Shown: positions 15,075-18,487 of the stretch, piece by piece
Numbering within the stretch: the stretch's first letter is position 1
Layout: each line of letters opens with the position of its first letter
Assembly (NCBI GenBank): GCA_964370095.1
Contig: CAYJHJ010000040.1
Span: forward strand, 1-18,487
Origin: CAYJAZ01 sp964370095
Lineage (GTDB): Bacteria; Desulfobacterota; Desulfovibrionia; Desulfovibrionales; Desulfovibrionaceae
Direction of reading: 5' to 3'
Length of the DNA stretch: 18,487 nucleotides
Position numbers and translations under genes: made by a program
Notes under the pieces: model-generated
Databases searched by the model: none
Seen by the model: the letters and a program-made list of their open reading frames with translations, nothing else
Told to the model about the DNA's origin: nothing

Positions 15075-15953
15075 ATGTTGCATGGTATAATTCCCGCCTT
15101 GGTTACTCCATTTAAAAATGGAAAAATTGATGAAGAAGCGTATAGAGAATTTATTGAATGGCAAATAAGTCAAGGTGTTCACGCACTTTTACCTTGCGGA
15201 ACAACCGGTGAATCTGCAACTTTGTCGCATGCTGAACATGAAGAAGTTATTACAATATGTATAGATCAAGCAAATAAAAGGGTGCCTGTTTTGGCAGGTG
15301 CCGGATCAAACAACACCCATGAAGCAATAAGCCTTACAAAATTTGCTAAAAAAGCAGGTGCTGATGCTGCTTTACACATCACCCCTTACTATAACAAACC
15401 TTCTCAAGAAGGGCTTTTTAGGCATTTTGAAGCTATTCAAAAAGAAGTTGATTTTCCCATAATTCTTTATAATGTTCCCGGCAGAACGGGCATAAACCTT
15501 CTGCCAAAGACTGTAGCTCGTATTAAAAACGAATTACCTCATATAATTGGAATAAAAGAAGCAACAGGAAGCATCATCCAAATGTCTGATGTTATTGAAT
15601 ATTGCGGTGAAGGTTTTGATACACTTTCAGGCGATGACTTTTTATTACTTCCAACTTTGGCTATAGGCGGAAAAGGCGTGATTTCAGTAACTTCAAATGT
15701 TGCACCTAAACTTATGGTTGACCTATATAATGCTTATCAAGAAAATAAATTTGAGCTTGCTCGTGAATTACATTATAAAGTTCAAGAACTTAACCGCACT
15801 CTTTTCATTGATGTAAACCCTGTTCCTGCTAAAGCTGCCCTTTCGCTTATGGGTAAAATGTCCCCTGAAATCAGGCTTCCTCTTTGTGAGCTTGATGAAA
15901 AACATATTCCAACTCTTAAAAATGCTCTAAAATCTGTTGGAATTAACGTTTAA
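15075..15953 (+). CDS. dapA: 4-hydroxy-tetrahydrodipicolinate synthase
   Basis: Condenses pyruvate with aspartate semialdehyde, the first committed step to diaminopimelate and lysine. The 292-residue length matches E. coli DapA. Active-site residues are in place: Schiff-base K161 (IIGIKEATGS), Y132 (LYNVPGRTG), T43/T44 in CGTTGES, Y106 in TPYYNKP, and R137 of PGRTG, which binds the aspartate semialdehyde carboxylate. AAGAAGG around 15060 supports the ATG. Its 3' end overlaps the convergent XRE gene by 27 bases. A strong terminator for this gene lies about 95 bases beyond the stop, inside that opposing gene. No other lysine genes are nearby. Confidence 0.96.
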   Translation: MLHGIIPALVTPFKNGKIDEEAYREFIEWQISQGVHALLPCGTTGESATLSHAEHEEVITICIDQANKRVPVLAGAGSNNTHEAISLTKFAKKAGADAALHITPYYNKPSQEGLFRHFEAIQKEVDFPIILYNVPGRTGINLLPKTVARIKNELPHIIGIKEATGSIIQMSDVIEYCGEGFDTLSGDDFLLLPTLAIGGKGVISVTSNVAPKLMVDLYNAYQENKFELARELHYKVQELNRTLFIDVNPVPAKAALSLMGKMSPEIRLPLCELDEKHIPTLKNALKSVGINV

Positions 15954-16325
15954 ATTTTTATTTATCTTAAGATAGTCTTTTAGCACTGCTATAAGAATTA
16001 AACGGTTAGTAGTCAAAAAACAATCTTGATATTTTTTATCTAATTTTGAAAGCCTATAAAAAAATAGGCTTTTTTCATTTAAAGGCGAATTATTTTTATT
16101 TGTAAATAAATCAGTAATATTTATATCAAGAGCATGAGCAATATCTTCCAATCGGGAAAACTTTGGTGCTATCCTTCCTTTTTCCATACGAGAAAGAGAC
16201 TCTTGCTTTATTTGTAGAATTTTAGCCAGTTCTACTTGTGTTAGATTTAATTCTTTTCGTCTTTTAGATATATTTTGCCCTACTAAAAGAGAAAGTTTAT
16301 TTTTTTCATCTTTTTTTTGCTTCAT
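15927..16325 (-). CDS. XRE-family helix-turn-helix regulator
   Basis: A probable small DNA-binding regulator of 132 residues. The HTH_3/XRE domain lies at about 13-68 (VGQNISKRRKELNLTQVELA, then IKQESLSRMEKGRIAPKF and HALDINITDLF). The tail, about 60 residues, is Lys/Asn/Leu-rich and unrecognised. I start it at the ATG at 16325; the open frame extends to a TTG at 16340, but that has no ribosome binding site. The 3' end overlaps dapA on the opposite strand by 27 bases and its coding sequence holds the dapA terminator. Three near-identical 11-bp sites lie just upstream, suggesting autoregulation. Targets unknown. Confidence 0.82.
   Translation of the reverse strand: MKQKKDEKNKLSLLVGQNISKRRKELNLTQVELAKILQIKQESLSRMEKGRIAPKFSRLEDIAHALDINITDLFTNKNNSPLNEKSLFFYRLSKLDKKYQDCFLTTNRLILIAVLKDYLKINKNLNVNSNRF
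16049..16075 (+). terminator. Intrinsic terminator for dapA, inside the opposing XRE gene
   Basis: AAAGCCTAT (16049-16057) and ATAGGCTTT (16064-16072) form a perfect 9-bp stem with an A6 loop, followed by T6 (16070-16075). This is a textbook rho-independent terminator for rightward transcription. It lies wholly within the coding sequence of the leftward XRE gene, where it encodes SLFFYRL. Confidence 0.8.
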
Positions 16326-16335
16326 AAAAATTACT

Positions 16336-16388
16336 TTCAATTATAATTATATATTTTTAGATTAATTCAAATATAACTTCAATTATAA
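16336..16388. promoter_or_regulatory. Operator-like direct repeats upstream of the XRE gene
   Basis: TTCAATTATAA occurs at 16336-16346 and 16378-16388, with a one-mismatch copy TTCAAATATAA at 16366-16376. Start-to-start distances are 30 and 12 bases; the outer pair are 42 apart, four helical turns. Candidate binding sites for the adjacent XRE protein, not proven. Confidence 0.4.
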
Positions 16389-16418
16389 ATTTTTAAGTTT
16401 TTAATCTGAAATCACATT

Positions 16419-16450
16419 AAAAAAATCCTTCTACTGAGTAAAAGGATTTT
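16419..16450 (-). terminator. Intrinsic terminator of the double-ACT gene
   Basis: Read leftward, AAAATCCTT (16450-16442) and AAGGATTTT (16430-16422) form a 9-bp stem with an 11-base loop, running into seven T (16425-16419). It lies about 30 bases after the ACT stop. Confidence 0.8.
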
Positions 16451-16478
16451 CAAAAGATGTTTTTATTTAAGAATATTA

Positions 16479-16871
16479 TTATTTTTTCTCAAGGCAAGCC
16501 AATGCTTCTTCAATATTTGTTGCCCTAAATACAAGAGTTGCACTTTGAGCAGCCTTTTGAACAAATGCATACATATATTCAATGTTAATTCCATGATTGG
16601 CTAGATGTGTAAGCGTGTCATGCAAACCACCCGGTTGATCCGGAATTTCAATAGCTAAAACTTTTGAGATACGTACAGTAATGCTGTTTTCTTTCAAAAT
16701 AGCACTTGCTTTTTCAGTGTCATCAAGAATTAGTCTAAGAATTCCAAAGTCAGAAGTATCTGCCAATGAAAGTGCACGAATGCTGATATTTGCTTTTGCT
16801 AAAAGTGATGTAACTTCTGAAAGCCTTCCCGGTTTATTTTCAAGAAAAATAGAAATTTGTTCTATAATCAT
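16479..16871 (-). CDS. Tandem ACT-domain protein
   Basis: A 130-residue cytoplasmic protein made of two ACT domains, about 1-68 (IEQISIFLENKPGRLSEVTSLLAKANI) and 69-130 (VLAIEIPDQPGGLHDTLTHLANHGINIEYMY). Each has the Pro-Gly that opens the ligand-binding helix. ACT domains bind amino acids and usually regulate enzymes; no catalytic domain is attached, so it likely acts as a free-standing sensor. In related bacteria such proteins often sit beside a phenylacetate-CoA ligase gene, which is not seen here. AAGGAA just before the ATG confirms the start. It ends at a clear terminator and is separated from tatA by a hairpin, so it is probably its own unit. Confidence 0.9.
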   Translation of the reverse strand: MIIEQISIFLENKPGRLSEVTSLLAKANISIRALSLADTSDFGILRLILDDTEKASAILKENSITVRISKVLAIEIPDQPGGLHDTLTHLANHGINIEYMYAFVQKAAQSATLVFRATNIEEALACLEKK

Positions 16872-16933
16872 TATATATTCCTTATATATTACTTAATTGT
16901 TCTTATAATTCAGCAAAAAACATAAAACTAATT

Positions 16934-16969
16934 AGTAAGTACTTATTTATATATAAATAAGACTTTACT
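16934..16969 (-). terminator. Hairpin between tatA and the ACT gene, possible tatA terminator
   Basis: A 20-base perfect palindrome (16942-16961) extended by AGTAAG/TTTACT arms across two mismatches. Read leftward it ends in a T-rich tail (TAATTAGTTTTATGTTTTTT). It lies 23 bases after the tatA stop. The core is nearly all A-T, so it is a weaker terminator than the one after the ACT gene. Confidence 0.45.
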
Positions 16970-16991
16970 CAAGGAGTTATAAAGAAATTGA

Positions 16992-17186
16992 TTAAGCTTC
17001 TTTAGAATCGTCTTTACTTTCTTTTTTAGGAGTTATATCAATTTCGTCAGCTTCAGTAGATGCCTGCCTAAAATTTCTGATAGCTTTTCCAAGTCCACCG
17101 CCAATTTCAGGTAATTTCTTTGCACCAAAGATTACAAGAACCAACAATAAGATAATCAACAGTTCTTGTGTTCCAATTCCAAACAT
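16992..17186 (-). CDS. tatA: Sec-independent protein translocase TatA
   Basis: Forms the twin-arginine export pore with TatC, moving folded proteins across the inner membrane. The 64 residues follow the TatA plan: a short periplasmic start (MFGIGTQE), one transmembrane helix at about 8-22, the FGAKKLPEIGGGLGKAIRNFR hinge and amphipathic helix at 20-40, and an acidic/Lys tail. The open frame continues upstream to a TTG at 17213, but GGAGG five bases before the ATG at 17186 fixes this start. tatB and tatC are not adjacent. A promoter for it lies in the loop of an inverted repeat just upstream. Confidence 0.93.
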   Translation of the reverse strand: MFGIGTQELLIILLLVLVIFGAKKLPEIGGGLGKAIRNFRQASTEADEIDITPKKESKDDSKEA

Positions 17187-17203
17187 AGAGCCTCCAAATA
17201 AAT

Positions 17204-17271
17204 AAAAGTTCAATAATAAAATGAGTATATTTGATTTCTCTTAATATAGCAAGTTATATTATTGAACTTTT
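17204..17271. repeat. 15-bp inverted repeat in front of tatA
   Basis: AAAAGTTCAATAATA (17204-17218) and its exact reverse complement at 17257-17271, separated by 38 bases. Read leftward after the reductase gene it could end transcription (stem then TTTTATTTATTT). The tatA promoter lies in the loop. Confidence 0.75.
17224..17252 (-). promoter_or_regulatory. Candidate sigma-70 promoter for tatA
   Basis: On the reverse strand, TTGCTA (17247-17252), exactly 17 bases, then TATACT (17224-17229). Transcription would start near 17217, about 30 bases before the tatA ATG. Confidence 0.62.
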
Positions 17272-17321
17272 TATTATTGCCTTAAATTGTGTATATAAGC
17301 ATATTTACAGGATAAAAGTTA

Positions 17322-18487
17322 TTAACCGCAACGTGAATGTGAACAAGCAGGACAGATATGACAGCCTTCTTGGAAAATCATTGCTTCGCCGCAATCAGGG
17401 CAAGGCACTTTTCCATCTAAGCCAACATGCCCTTTCATTGTGCTTGATGTACCTTTTAAATACCTTGTTTCAAGCACATGAGCGATAGCATCAGGAACTG
17501 AAAGCACCATACCTTTCTTTTGGAAAACAGGGTTTTCGCCGCCAATACCTTTTACTTGATCAACAATAGAACGAATGTCAATGCCTGAACGAAGCGCTAA
17601 AGAAACAAGTCTTCCAATGGCTTCTGCTTTTGCAGTAACAGATTTTCCTGATTTGCCAATAGTTGCAAACACTTCAAAAGGCTTGCCGTCTTCATCTTCA
17701 TTTACAGTAAGATACAAAACACCCACTCCTGTTGCAATTTTTTGCGTGAAGCCTGAAAGACATTCAGGGCGTTGACGAACAACAATATTTGATTGAGCTT
17801 CTTGATTGGGGTTGTTTTTCTTCTCACTATCGCCTGTATATAGAACTTGAATTGACTTTGAGCCATCGCGATAAACTGTAACGCCCTTACAGCCAAGTGA
17901 GTAAGCTAGACGATAGATTTTATCGATATCTTCAATAGTGGCTGAATTTTCAAGGTTAACTGTTTTTGAAACAGCATTATCAGTATATTTTTGGAAAGCT
18001 GCTTGCATGCGAAGATGGGCTTCAGCTGAAATATCCATAGCAGTAACATAGACTTTACGCATTTTTTCAGGCAATGCTTCAATATCTTGGATTGTACCGT
18101 ATTGAGCGATATTTTCCATAAGTTCAGGTGTGTGAAGATTATTATTCATAAGTTCCCTTTCAAAGTAAGGGTTTACTTCTAATAGTCTTTCGCCTTCCAT
18201 AACATTTTTTGCAAAACAAAGTGCAAATAAAGGTTCAACACCTGATGAGCATGAAGCTAAAATAGAAAGTGTGCCTGTTGGAGCAATTGTTGTGATAGTG
18301 GCGTTTCTAAGTTCTTCTCCTCCTGCAAAAATCGATTCTTTAAAAGCAGGGAAGGCCCCTCTTTCTTTTGCTAGCTGTGCTGAAGCAGCCCTTCCTTCCA
18401 CTTGAATAAATTCCATAATTTTTTCAGCAAGTTTCACTGCTTCTTCTGAATCATAGCCAATTCCAACCAAGAAAAGAAGGTCAGCAA
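17322..18487 (-). CDS. nrdJ: Class II (adenosylcobalamin-dependent) ribonucleotide reductase, C-terminal part
   Basis: Reduces ribonucleotides to deoxyribonucleotides using a B12-generated radical, with or without oxygen. The gene runs off the right edge; about 388 codons are visible and the N-terminal ATP-cone/catalytic part lies outside. The visible part has the reductase barrel motif PTGTLSILASCSSGVEPLFA, GCKGVTVYRDGSKS, then the class II tail. The last 26 residues form a zinc-ribbon-like cysteine cluster, CPDC, CHICPAC and the final Cys-Gly. The CxxxxC pair at the end is expected to re-reduce the active site. No stop or frameshift interrupts it. It points to the same B12 requirement as metH at the other end of the window. 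Confidence 0.93.
   Translation of the reverse strand, partial: ADLLFLVGIGYDSEEAVKLAEKIMEFIQVEGRAASAQLAKERGAFPAFKESIFAGGEELRNATITTIAPTGTLSILASCSSGVEPLFALCFAKNVMEGERLLEVNPYFERELMNNNLHTPELMENIAQYGTIQDIEALPEKMRKVYVTAMDISAEAHLRMQAAFQKYTDNAVSKTVNLENSATIEDIDKIYRLAYSLGCKGVTVYRDGSKSIQVLYTGDSEKKNNPNQEAQSNIVVRQRPECLSGFTQKIATGVGVLYLTVNEDEDGKPFEVFATIGKSGKSVTAKAEAIGRLVSLALRSGIDIRSIVDQVKGIGGENPVFQKKGMVLSVPDAIAHVLETRYLKGTSSTMKGHVGLDGKVPCPDCGEAMIFQEGCHICPACSHSRCG

Noticed and set aside
16326..16340. TTG start at 16340 for the XRE gene
   Set aside because: No ribosome binding site precedes it and an in-frame ATG lies five codons later.
17187..17213. Longer tatA reading frame starting at TTG 17213
   Set aside because: GGAGG stands just before the internal ATG at 17186, the TatA family starts at MFGIG, and the extra codons overlap the likely leader.

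Overview
The window is 18.5 kb of dense, AT-rich bacterial chromosome (about one third G+C by eye) carrying 18 protein-coding genes. I see no rRNA, tRNA, insertion sequence, prophage or CRISPR array. The gene set suggests a low-GC relative of the Desulfovibrionaceae, perhaps Lawsonia-like. It includes a two-part flagellar remnant (fliL-fliN), a TatA next to a B12-dependent ribonucleotide reductase and a double-ACT protein, a short MetH, and a phosphofructokinase with mixed ATP/PPi signature residues. The taxonomic call is inference from gene content, not proof.

Layout. (1) 49-5078, + strand: a tight operon of metH, a yhdT-like membrane protein, panF and an amidohydrolase, with gaps of 1, 5 and 2 bases. 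(2) 5237-8373, + strand: era, then yggS-fliL-fliN. Between era and yggS a perfect 69-bp copy of the 3' end of era is repeated around an 89-bp, more GC-rich, hairpin-forming segment; this is the strangest structure in the window. fliN ends at a strong bidirectional terminator. (3) 8455-9939, - strand: a periplasmic M48 zinc protease with TPR repeats (BepA-like), divergent from an OmpR/PhoB-type response regulator (10089-10811). (4) 10830-11498, - strand: a Crp/Fnr-family regulator, divergent from the + strand genes for phosphofructokinase, glmM, an HU/IHF protein and dapA (11692-15953). (5) 15927-18487, - strand: an XRE-type regulator overlapping the end of dapA, a double-ACT protein, tatA, and the C-terminal part of a class II ribonucleotide reductase that runs off the right edge.

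How the genes fit together. Most are core metabolism: methionine and folate cycling (MetH), pantothenate uptake (PanF), glycolysis (Pfk), the cell-wall precursor step (GlmM), lysine/diaminopimelate entry (DapA) and DNA precursors (NrdJ). MetH and NrdJ both need cobalamin, so the organism must make or import B12. MetH here also lacks its own reactivation domain. The regulatory layer is a response regulator without an adjacent kinase, a Crp-family protein lacking the usual cAMP-contact Arg-Ser pair, and an XRE regulator with repeated operator-like sites in front of it.

No clearly new multi-gene system is visible. The points most worth checking are the era-tail duplication, the triplicated N-terminal motif of FliN, the dapA terminator buried inside the coding sequence of the opposing XRE gene, and the tatA promoter lying in the loop of a 15-bp inverted repeat.
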